Origin: Toxotes chatareus
Lineage: Eukaryota; Chordata; Actinopteri; Toxotidae
Assembly: GCA_016801885.1 (NCBI GenBank)
Contig: CM028886.1
Coordinates: 4,942,592 to 5,006,591, forward strand
Length of the DNA: 64,000 nucleotides
Direction of reading: 5' to 3'
Under the pieces are notes generated by a model. It saw only the letters and a list, made by a program, of their open reading frames with translations. It was not told the origin of the DNA and searched no databases. A program made the translations under genes and the position numbers. Shown here one piece after another: positions 27,627 through 36,903 of the stretch. The stretch's first letter is position 1, and every line of letters starts with the position of its first letter.

Positions 27627-27757
27627 AATAAAAAGGCAGTTTAGTGTATTTGGCTTTCACATATTAAGTTTGAACAGCCACATACACTTATAAAATACAA
27701 CACAATGTCAGTCATTAAGCCAGTCAACCTTTTTTGCTTGTGGCTCCTTACAATAAA
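27627..27757 (+). terminator. Poly(A) signals of the IL-21R-like gene
   Basis: AATAAA at 27627-27632 and again at 27752-27757 lie 580 and 705 nt after the stop codon. Either would give a normal fish 3' UTR containing the hairpin at 27140. Confidence 0.5.
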
Positions 27758-27841
27758 GCTGTGTCTTACTTGGGCCCTTTACCATGTCTCAGATGTTTAT
27801 GAGTTGTAAACAGTTCCACAACTTCTCATAGGGTTGGATTT

Positions 27842-27865
27842 AAAAAAAAAAAAAAAAAAAAAAAA
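27842..27865. repeat. Poly-A tract
   Basis: About 24 consecutive A residues shortly downstream of the putative receptor poly(A) sites and about 140 bp before the duplicated flank copy 2. It may be the tail of a retroposed sequence; no body is recognised. Confidence 0.7.
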
Positions 27866-28009
27866 GGCCCTAAGAGGTAGAATTCCAACATTTCACAAAA
27901 AAAGTTTGGAAAAAAAGTCTGAAAAACTACTGCACCACAGCACAGCACAACAGTCTTTTACAACAACCAAACTACAAGAAAAAGTAAAGTTGAGAGGAAG
28001 ATTTCATTT

Positions 28010-28255
28010 TATATCAACTGTGCACAGTTTTAAAATAAAAGCTAATGCTATTTACATCTACAAATTACATGACCAAGGAGAATCATGTAAATTGAGGAAA
28101 GAACATGGCCCATTCCATTTTTGTAGCGTAATATTGGGCCAATGTCTATTGCTAAGGGGATATGGTTTTCCTTTTATTTCCTCTATTTTTTTTTTTGTCT
28201 GCCTTTTAATGTAAATGTTAAGTTGGATTGGGTTTACACTGAAGAAAAATTAAAG
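28010..28255 (+). repeat. Duplicated flank, copy 2
   Basis: Diverged direct copy of 22,500-22,755. It is followed almost at once by pseudo-exons matching the receptor gene, so about 2 kb of intervening sequence (23-24.9 kb in the parent) is absent from this copy. Confidence 0.8.
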
Positions 28256-28309
28256 CTTGCACTTGTGGCACATATTGTAAACATGTTCCCAAACATGTTA
28301 ATGTTTGGC

Positions 28310-28685
28310 AGAATTGCACTTGTCCACTTGTGTCAATAACTCACAGTTACAGCAGTGACTGTTAAGTTACAGAGACAAAAGCTATTCCATACACTTTTGT
28401 AATAAATCCATCGGCCATCCTCTAATGGAGCAATTTTCCCATCACAGAACAGTAAGCACTGTATAAATTAATTGTACTTTATACTGATTGTATCTGACAG
28501 ACTTTATCTGTGGTCTTTTATTTGTACTACTTGTATGAGAAAGATCCCCATAGATGTAAATATGATTCAATGAATGTTTGTTATCTGTTGAGTTGACACC
28601 CCTGCATGAAGTTAAGGTCCAACCAACACCAGAAGCTTTCGATGTCACTTGGAAAAGTGGGCATGAAGAACATATGATCCTCCCG
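28310..28685 (+). pseudogene. Third receptor copy, dead remnant of exons 3 and 4
   Basis: 28,313-28,455 aligns to exon 3 of the IL-21R-like gene (24,940-25,098) and 28,455-28,685 to its intron 3 and exon 4 (to about 25,385). The splice donor CAGAACAG-TAAG and the TGAATGTTTGTTAT stretch before exon 4 are both recognisable. The exon 3 copy has TAA where the parent has GAA in the CEVTE region, then loses about 20 nt and picks up further stops. The exon 4 copy keeps VKVQPTPEAF in frame, then breaks off into an AAAC-rich stretch at 28,686. No signal peptide, WSEWS, membrane or tail exons follow. This is a truncated duplicate, not an alternative exon set. Confidence 0.85.
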
Positions 28686-29142
28686 AAAAACAAACAAACA
28701 AACAAAAAAACATCTGGTTCATGGAACCTGGCAAAGATGCGTAAACATGAAGATGGACTGTGTGGAACAGTTAGACTGTCACACGCAGAAGAGACAAGGG
28801 CGGCGGGTATGGTTACAATGAGGAGCCTGTTGAATGCCACCACTGAGAACCAGCCAAGGATGGTGAAAGCAGCCCTTGAATCGCAGCGGTGGAAATCAAA
28901 TCACTCCGAACAACTGCACTCTAATCCCGACCTGTGCACGGCAGCAGCGTGCCGCAAGACATCCAATCTGCCGGAAACCCAGACGAGGAAGAAATCAGCT
29001 GGGCAGCTTCAGTAACTCGCACTGGCTGGAGAGTGGTTTATTTCCCTAGAACAATTTTTGCGTAGATTTTAGTCGCTCACTGGGAAGTGAGTAAAAACAG
29101 CGAGAGCAGCGCTGTCATATTCACAGTGTGGATTCAGTAACG
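28686..29142 (+). other. Spacer with possible leader of the next gene
   Basis: After an (AAAC)n stretch the base composition becomes GC-richer with several CpGs (28,730-29,140), as expected of a promoter or 5' UTR. An open frame runs to 29,015, but it continues from the pseudo-exon and shows no known domain, so it is not called as a gene. Confidence 0.4.
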
Positions 29143-29846
29143 ATGAATAACAATGATAGCCACAACCCGCCGGGTTTACCCCCAAGTTTGCACAACGACG
29201 ACGAGGCTCTGGCCAGTGAAAATGCCATCAGGGCGGCTATAAACACTGCAGCGCCTGCAACCGCAGAGTGCTGGAGTACCAGAGGATGGTGGCTGACAGG
29301 GATAAGGAGATCAGGAGGCTGGAGTGCAAGTTGGAGAAAAGTGAAAGTGAGATGAGGATGTTGCTTGTGGGGGTAGGCAGGGGGCAGCCAAATGACCAAA
29401 CTAAAGACGAACCTGAAGTCAAAACTAATGGTAAGTATCAAATGAATCTGGTAAAAGAAACATCGACAGAAGTAGTCGTTAGAGACACAGATCTCCCCTG
29501 CACAGTCGACTGTGGATGTGGTCTGCAAGTCCACCCACTTATTTTTCTATCCTGTTATCTGTTTATCAGGTGTGGGCGCAGCAACGCTCATACACCTTTC
29601 CCCGAAGTGCCATGACACCACGGAGGCCTTTCCCCACCAACATGCCCAAACTGAGACACCCTCATCGGGGGTTGAAGGAGCAGCTGGATGTCAGCCCTTT
29701 GGATGCATCACCTCCCTGGTTAAAGAGGAACCTCCTGACTTGGAGACGGTCATTAAATGGGAGGTGTGTGAGGGGAGCTCGCTGGACCCGCAGGAAGGTC
29801 AATGTGGAGCTGAATATCAGCATAAAGAAAAACCTGCAAAAAAAGG
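29143..29846 (+). pseudogene. Two exons of an unidentified coiled-coil gene, apparently frameshifted
   Basis: Exon a: ATG at 29143 opens a frame (MNNNDSHNPPGLPPS...) that loses sense near 29,255. The +1-shifted frame then reads CSACNRRVLEYQRMVADRDK and a charged helix (EIRRLECKLEKSESEMRML) to a clean donor at 29430 (AATG-GTAAGT). Exon b: an acceptor (TATCAG) at about 29,570, then a frame containing SLVKEEPPDLETVIKWEV, ending at donor AAAAAAG-GTGAGC (29846/29847). The coiled coil plus acidic VKEEP exon recalls the N-terminal exons of fish zinc-finger-type nuclear proteins, but no zinc finger was found downstream. The single-base shift could be a real mutation or an assembly error. A final exon could not be fixed; 30,557-30,840 has an open frame after a CAG acceptor but its phase does not fit. 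Confidence 0.4.
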
Positions 29847-32800
29847 TGAGCTCAGCCGCTGCTGTCATCTTATAGTGCTGGCTGACAACTGAGTGACAAC
29901 TGTGGTGAATAACCTCAGCCTGTCAAGTGTGTCTGCAAAACACAGATAAGGCTGTTGCACAGATTAGGCACCCTGTTATGAACACATAACAGGGTGATTC
30001 TGCTTTGAATGAGAACCATAGGTCAAGAAACAGGCTGATACAATCTCCCTCCCACACAAGTACAGGTCTTAGTCTCTTGTGGTTGGTAATTTGGAAAGTG
30101 TACCCTCTGATATTTAACAAAGAATTACCTTGTGAGAAAAGGTGAGCTCAAGCAATGTCTCCTCCAGTTAAAACAAAAGCATTTTTTATAACTTTCAGAA
30201 ACAGTCTGACACCATCGCCACGTTTTGAAGGCAAGGTTTGAACCTCTTTCTCAAGCTCTCTTTTCTGTTTTTTTTTTTTACTCATCTACTTATTCCACTT
30301 TTCATACAAGCAAGCGCTATTTCATGAATTTCTTGGAGGAGACACTGAAAGTACTTTATGTGCCATCATCTCCATTTGTGGGACTCAAGACAACAGAGGC
30401 AGTGTGATGCATCCAGGTGGAGGCTTTTTGCCCCACCCCTAAGTGTGGCCTTTGAGAATAGGTATGGACATTTTTGTCACCAGTTGTGGTCAAAAGACAT
30501 GTTGTACAGCCTAGTTGATTTAAAGAATACTGATTCCTTGTGTCTGTGACAGACTGTCCCACAAGTCCACACCTCAAAAAACACTGATCAGAGTGAAATT
30601 CAAAAAGCTTTAAAAAAGAAATGTAAACCAAATATGAAAGAAGTTGGAAAGGCAAAAGTTTCATTCTGTTTTTCATTCAAAGTACAAACACCTGCATCTC
30701 TAACCTGCTGTGTCTCAGTTCCATACTACATTCTAATTGTATACAAAATAAGTAGTACTACAGTATACAGCAATCTTTGTAGCGTACTTTTTTTGATCTT
30801 AGTATATAATAAATCAACATGCTCTACCATCCTACACTGATTGGAAGTATTACAATAAAAAGTGTGATACACTGCCAGTAAAACCTCTCAAAGAGAGCTG
30901 TGAGCAAAAAGGGCCAGGTGATGAAAAAAGGTCTTAACAAATGTCGCAAAAAAATCCCACAATAACAGTGATAAGCTCCTGAGTAATTTACAGTTTATGT
31001 ATCTATTCTACATTTGGGTAAAACCTCATCTCCGCACTGTATCGATAGATTAGCGAATAGATCATTGGTAACACACATGTAGGGCCAAAACAAGGAAACA
31101 AGATTAACGAACAAAACTAAAAACATTTTTTTCAAACCCTCACAGCTGTTGTTCTTGTCTGTCCTTTTCAGTCAGTGCTGATTCTTTTCCGTGATAGGAC
31201 CCACACCAGTAGTTGTTTGTCACTTTATAAATTACATTTGTGTTATTTATATATTTTAACTTTTTATTATTGCGTAGCACAAAAACTAAATACATCAGCC
31301 AGTAACAGTGTGCAATGGTCAATCTGTGTAGCATAACATGCTGATCTTGTGTATGAACATTGTTGTGTGTTATACCATGTTGGCTGCAGAGTGTATCAAG
31401 CTGTTGATTCAAATGTAAAAGATAGTTTAGAACCTTAACTAACTGTTGACTAATGTTGACTATTTCTTACTCTTACTACCAACATGCACAAACCTGTTTG
31501 ACTGGATGCCTATAAACCAATCACTGTGTTCCACATCATCTGAAGTGGACTGGCTGTATGTTTGGGGTCATTGTCCTGCTTCCTTTTTGATAGTGTTGCA
31601 CTGATAGACAAGAATATAAACATCTTAAGTCCCCAAAACTCTTGCACAGTACAGTATGTTCTTTGACAAAAGTCATTAGACAAAAGGGGTTATACCATTA
31701 CCCTGGTACATTGTTTGCCAGTCATCTGTCACATGTTGAAATGAAGGTTTGCTGACAATTTACCTGGTGTTTAAACATTGAAACATTTTGAATTTATGGG
31801 TTGATGAGGACTGCTCCAGAATATCATTGGTTTTGGTCTCTGTGAATACAGACTTGTTTGAGGGCGGCACTGGTTTAGCCTACAGTTTGGACCTCTCATG
31901 CGCACGGTCACAGGTCATGTTCTTTAAATTATGCAGACTGTTAAATTGGGTTGCAACTTTTGGCATTTCCCACCTTGGTAGCTTGAATACTTGTTAGGAA
32001 GGATGTAGGTGTCCAGTTTTTTGTTTCCACTCAGGATAAAGTCAAGCCCAGTCGCCTACCTGATAAACTTTAGCTCTTTCTCTGATAGTTACTGAGAGAA
32101 TAAGAAGTAGGTTGAAAGCTCTTATCAGGATGGCTAGTTTAAATATTTAAATCATATGTAACTTTGAACAAAGACGTTTCTGAGCCTACTGCATATTAGA
32201 TAGTATCATAGTCAATAGTTAACAAACCAGTAAGTTGACTTTAGCTAACATACCTTGTTAAGAAAGATTTAAAAACCTCAATCCTCTCAACACCTGAGAA
32301 AGCCCAGGAAAAAAAAACTTTGATTATTTTATTTACTTAAAAGTATTTTTCTTTCTGCCCAGCAACAGCAACAAAGTGGTATATTTTCCTTTACTTGAGA
32401 AAGATTAGATCGGTGACTAATTAGTTTAAAGATGTGTGTAGTCAATGTGAAACCATTGAGTCTTATTGTCCTTCCCTTCCTGAGTTCTCGAAACCTGTTA
32501 TTTGGTAGGTGTCACTTTGATAAAATTGTAGTATTGTTCAGGTGAGTGAGTGATGAGTCATGTCTGGAAAAAAGCCCCAATAGAATCTGTCTCTTATATT
32601 TTTTATATTTGTATATCATGTTAAGCCTGAAGTTTGAAATGCAAAAAATGTGGCATATTAATATTATTTATCCTCTCTAAATTAAAAGCACACAAAGCAA
32701 AGTGAAAATTGTATCATGCCAAATGTGACATATTAATAGAGAGTAGAGACATTTATGACCTATTTTTGAAATGTTTCTTATCATTTTGCCAACTGTGTGG

Positions 32801-33885
32801 TAAAATGACATTACATGACTAACACAGAGAGAGCTTTGTTATTTAGTTTAGAGTTCTATTAAGCAGCCTGAGTACTATTTCAAATTCTGGCCTGTTAGAG
32901 GCTGCAATGACACCAATGATAAAAAGAGAAAAAAGAGCCCAAGCTAATCTCTACCGTTTAAAGTCTTTAGTAATCTTAGCCATTTTGTGGTAGAGAAAGT
33001 ATTTTAAAATAAAGCCATTTTCAAGCAGAAAGCACATGCACAGTGATGTTTAATTTAGCTGTGTTCACTGTGTTGAACCAAAGTTTTCTAAGAACTGTGA
33101 GTGGCTTTGGTTTGTTTCTTCTAAAAACTGTGAGTGTGTGGTTTATATTTCTGACAAAGTATGATAATTGTGTGCAAAAAAAAGAAAAAGAAGAAGAAAA
33201 TGGCATGGTGGCAGCTGTCTCCTATGATTGTGTCCACCTTATGTGTTCAGGGCTGACAAGAAAACTGCTGCAGTTCTTGCCTTAACTCAGTGCCCCAAGC
33301 CCAGGGGAGCACTGTTTGCTCCAGCTTGCTTTGCTCTTCCCATGGGTTTATTCCCTCCAACAGATTGAAACACACACAGAACAGTTGGTTTTTTTCACCA
33401 TTTAAATTGATCTGTGTACTGCAGTTCTGTGAGACAAAAAAGCATTATCTAAATATCCTTTCTGTATCAATAATTATAAATATATGCATTTAATACTAAT
33501 AATTAATAACTAATAAGGAAACACATTGTTTGTTGAACCCGAAAGGGACATGTAATACACACATAATAGGTGTCTTAGCCCAGGGTGCTCCACTCCATAT
33601 CCAGGTAAAATTGTGAGCATTGGTTATACAAGAAAACCCAACAGGACACATTTTAATTTGAATCACAAAAATTTGAGACTCACCAACCAACACGGTATAA
33701 CCTTTTTCATGTGAAAACGGTTAAACGTCAAGTTTGTGCAGCATTTGGTTGATATAGCAGTGTTTCATATTTTCAGGTTGGTATTCCTGTGTTGACGTGG
33801 CCTTTGTTATTATACAGCATGTGAGCTAACAACTTCTTTCCACTTCAAGTAGCAAGTTTCCATTTCCTGTGTGAATTGAACGCAA

Positions 33886-33920
33886 CTGCAAATCACTGCT
33901 CTAGAGCAGTGATTTTGCAG
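33886..33920. repeat. 35-bp near-perfect palindrome
   Basis: Arms of 17-18 bp meet with no loop at TCTAGA (33900-33905): CTGCAAATCACTGCTCT then AGAGCAGTGATTTTGCAG, with a single unpaired T. It would form a cruciform or RNA hairpin. Confidence 0.8.
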
Positions 33921-34187
33921 TGATCTTGTGAGGAAGTGATTTCAGTATCCAGACATGTAACAGGCCGTTACCATTTGGTTGTGATTACTATTTTGACCGT
34001 GAATTTTTCAAATAAAGCAATGGGTATTTATATGGATAATATAGCTCAAGTAGTAGAAGAATCTTCCTAACCTAGAAAAGAAAACACTTGTTCACAATGT
34101 TTCAGTGGACAAACTATAGGATACACCTTTCAATATAATGCATTCAAATTAGGGATGGACCAAATATTAGTAGTTGTAGTACCAATG

Positions 34188-34188
34188 G

Positions 34189-34223
<35 letters not shown>

Positions 34224-34279
34224 ATAATAATAATAATAATAACAATAACAACAACAACAACAATTATTATTATTATTAT
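34188..34279. repeat. Compound trinucleotide microsatellite
   Basis: (ACT)n, then (AAT)n, (AAC)n and (ATT)n blocks in direct succession. The open frames over it are low-complexity artefacts. Confidence 0.95.
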
Positions 34280-34329
34280 ATATTTATGTGTATTTTTTTC
34301 TCTCTTTCCCACAGGATCCTACTCTTCAC

Positions 34330-34611
34330 CTCTCCATCATCATGTAAATTTGTATATTGCCAGTTTTTACTAGTTTTTACTGTTTTTGTATTTTGTGTAC
34401 TGGTTTTTTGTAGCTTTACTTTCTTTTTTCTTTAGATTGTAAATACTATTTTTTTGCACATTGTTCCTTATACTTAAATTGCATGCACACTTCTGCACTT
34501 TATCCTTTTCTTTTCTCCTGTTTTTGTTTGTGAGCTGCCTAACAAGTGAATTTCCCCGCTGTGGGATCAATAAAGTGCTATCTTATCTTATCTTGTCTTA
34601 TCTTATCTTAT
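34330..34611 (+). mobile_element. Non-LTR retrotransposon (LINE) 3' end
   Basis: A T-rich 3' UTR-like stretch leads to AAGTGAATTTCCCCGCTGTG, ATCAATAAAGTGCTATC and a (TTATC)n tail at 34577-34611. This is the usual 3' end of L2/Rex1-type fish LINEs. There is no coding part, so it is a 5'-truncated copy. Confidence 0.65.
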
Positions 34612-34929
34612 GTCAGTTAAATTCTGTTGGGCAGGCTCACTTTCTGTGTCCGTGGCTTGTTGGCCCTTCTTGTCGCCTATGTTTGATATCTTTTAATGAG
34701 CTTTTATTTGTTTTGAGGTCTTTATTGTGTGTAAAAGTCCAAATAAACTCTCTCATGTTTCCTCTTTTGATATTTCTTAACTATTTTGCAGACACATTTC
34801 CCAATCAGCACTGTTGAATGGAGCTGACAGTTTTACTCTGCATGAACTGAAACAATAAGACATGCCTCATGAACCTTAAGCACATATATATGTATATAGT
34901 TTGCATTATCCAGATTCAGACTGACCCAT

Positions 34930-35069
34930 TGCACTATTGGTATTTGTGGGAAAAAAAATACTTGTTCTGTTGGTTGTGTTGTTGCTCTGTAATGCCTGAG
35001 AGCAAAGGAAAACCGAAGTAAAATTCCTTGTGTGTATGCATAAATTTGGCCAATAAAACTGATTCTGAT
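34930..35069 (+). mobile_element. Second LINE-type 3' end
   Basis: The stretch contains AAATTCCTTGTGTGTATGCA and TTGGCCAATAAAACTGATTC and ends in a short (TGATTC) repeat, typical of L2-like LINE tails in fish. Only the terminal 140 bp is present. Confidence 0.65.
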
Positions 35070-35189
35070 TGAAGTCTTTAATGCATGAAGCCATGGAGTC
35101 AGACTGAAAGTGAACCCCTGGCAATTTGTGATCATTTCAAATACCTGTTCTGTGTTGGACTCCTATTCAGATGTTACTGCTGCTTTATG

Positions 35190-35397
35190 AGGGCGGGCAC
35201 TGCAGGTCCCTCCTACCACTTCATTCATGAGCCCCGTCCAATCAGAGTCCAGTTTGAGCCACGCCAAAAATCAGTCGCACCTGTTGCTCATGCGCTAATC
35301 AAACCCATGTGACCAGGGAGGAGAGGGCTTAGCCAATAGCAGGGCAGAATTTTATTTTAGTGCGGCTTATAAGGCGTCGGGGTGATGAGGGCTCGAG
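35190..35397 (+). promoter_or_regulatory. Putative RNA polymerase II promoter
   Basis: A GC box (GGGCGGGC, about 35,191), CCAAT boxes at 35238-35242 and 35333-35337, and a TATA-like TTATAAGG at 35367-35374 lie in the spacing expected for transcription starting near 35,398. The region is GC-richer than its surroundings. A splice donor (CTG-GTAAGT, 35456/35457) follows within about 60 nt, giving a short first exon. This would drive the repeated-exon transcription unit downstream. Confidence 0.5.
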
Positions 35398-35848
35398 TCT
35401 TCCGTGGAATACAGGATGCGTCGGTAACGTTCTGCTTTGTCCAAGCTCTTTTTCTGGTAAGTAGATTGAACTGCAGTCGTTACCTGTAGACAGAGGACGC
35501 CTGTGTGTTCATGTTTAACGGGTTATTTGTCATTGTACTTTCTGGTGTACAGTGAAAGCTATGGCTGAGAGCAGAGAGACGATTCAGGCCTAGTGGAGCT
35601 GGAATTTCGGCGTTTGAACGAGACAGGTGGTTCACGTGTCCGGAGCAATCCAGAGGAAAAATAGCTGACAAGGAGGACAGGTAAGGCCCACGCAGAACGC
35701 TTAAAATGCAAAGCTTGAGTTGATTTGTGACCAGAGGCTAATGTGCTTGATTATGTGCGGTCGAAGGGATTCAGGGGAACAGCCCCGCGAGAGAGAGAGA
35801 GAGCGCACGAGAACGAGAGCGCTGGGTGTTGGAGGTGCAGGCTTGTGT

Positions 35849-36148
35849 TGTAAATGATTCTAGTTCTTTTCGTATGCTTTTATTCTTGTAAGTCCTATTT
35901 TGTTCGAAGACTTTTATTTTGAATGTACTTCCGGTTTTAACGTCTTTTACCGACCTACGGACACTTCGGTAATTTTAGCTCCTTGGCTGGATATGGGAAC
36001 AAGCTCTTACGGTGTTCACAGAGGAGAAGGAAAGGAAAAAAGGAAAGGAATTTATTTTGTTCGATACTAACGGCTAAATTGTGAACCTCAATAAAAATCC
36101 TCTGAAGCATCTGTACACGAAACCATTGTCTGGCCGGGGTTTGCTACA
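35849..36148 (+). repeat. BEL element 5' LTR
   Basis: Begins TGTAAATGATTC and ends GGTTTGCTACA. It carries AATAAA at 36090-36095 as its poly(A) signal. No tRNA-complementary primer site starting TGG is visible right after it (the sequence reads GTAAGAGCTTGACC). Confidence 0.97.
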
Positions 36149-36903
36149 GTAAGAGCTTGACCCTCATCGATCTGACGACGTGCTGCCTGGATAACGGATG
36201 GTCCGTTATCCAGGCAGCAACGGAGGGCCTCCACGGCGCGCCTATTGCTCCCGCTACATCGCCGCTTGCTACACGGAGGACTTCGTCAAGCCGCGGTTCC
36301 CGGGCCTGCGCAGGATCCGTCTTTAACGATTCAGCAGCAGTCTTCTCGATTCGGTGCAATGGTCAAATACAGACTCCTTCACTAACACTGCTAGAGAACT
36401 GTGAGTATTACAGCTCCACTACTACACGGTCTGAGAGTGATATACGAACAGTTTCTGAGACTGATCCAGTGACCTGCTCACCTGCCTAGCAACAGCAAAG
36501 GACGAAACTGTCATGAACACTAACTGACATTTCACATGATAAATGGGCTCTATAACGGAGAGTATTTTTTCATTCTGAGGACTCTGCATTTGAACACTAT
36601 AAGAAGAAAAAAAAAATTGTGATTATTGTGGTGTTTCATGGACATTTATAGTTACTAGACTTGTGTTTATTCTGTACTAATATTTCAACATTTCATATTA
36701 CCTGGAGTTCTCATTTAAGGTACTTTAAAGAACATTGTCCTTTGAAGGTTCTGTTCTACAGCTGTGTGACTAGGGTTAAACGCTTCTCCACTAGTCATTT
36801 GCATGAACGCTCTAAGCTATATGTTTATACTGTTAATTGCTAAGTTTGACTATCTGCTAAAGAGTTTTCTTCTAACTTTGAAATTTAGAAAATTTTGTTA
36901 ACA
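36149..36903 (+). other. BEL leader region
   Basis: 755 nt between the 5' LTR and the gag ATG. It contains the long hairpin listed next. An open frame at 36157-36489 (110 codons, serine- and threonine-rich, no known domain) is probably fortuitous. Confidence 0.6.
36181..36219 (+). promoter_or_regulatory. 18-bp perfect stem-loop in the BEL leader
   Basis: TGCTGCCTGGATAACGGA, loop TGG (36199-36201), then the exact complement to 36219, beginning 33 nt after the LTR. The position fits a packaging or dimerisation signal of a retroelement RNA; that role is inferred from place and shape only. Confidence 0.75.

Larger units (their letters stand above)
29847..35200. other. Intergenic region
   Basis: No gene is recognised. 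It contains a near-perfect palindrome (33,886-33,920), a compound trinucleotide repeat (34,188-34,279) and two LINE tails (34.3-35.07 kb), each listed separately. 31,550-31,600 (TGTTTGGGGTCATTGTCCTG) resembles a phrase found in dispersed fish repeats, but no element could be delimited. Confidence 0.6.

Noticed and set aside
28578..29015. 145-codon frame from the receptor pseudo-exon into the next region as a fusion gene
   Set aside because: It starts inside a dead exon copy, crosses an AAAC-repeat and has no splice or domain support.
30557..30840. Last exon of the coiled-coil gene
   Set aside because: A CAG acceptor and open frame exist, but the phase does not match the upstream donor.
36157..36489. 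110-codon open frame in the BEL leader as an extra retroelement gene
   Set aside because: It runs through the leader hairpin, is low in recognisable motifs and has no domain; a chance frame is likelier.
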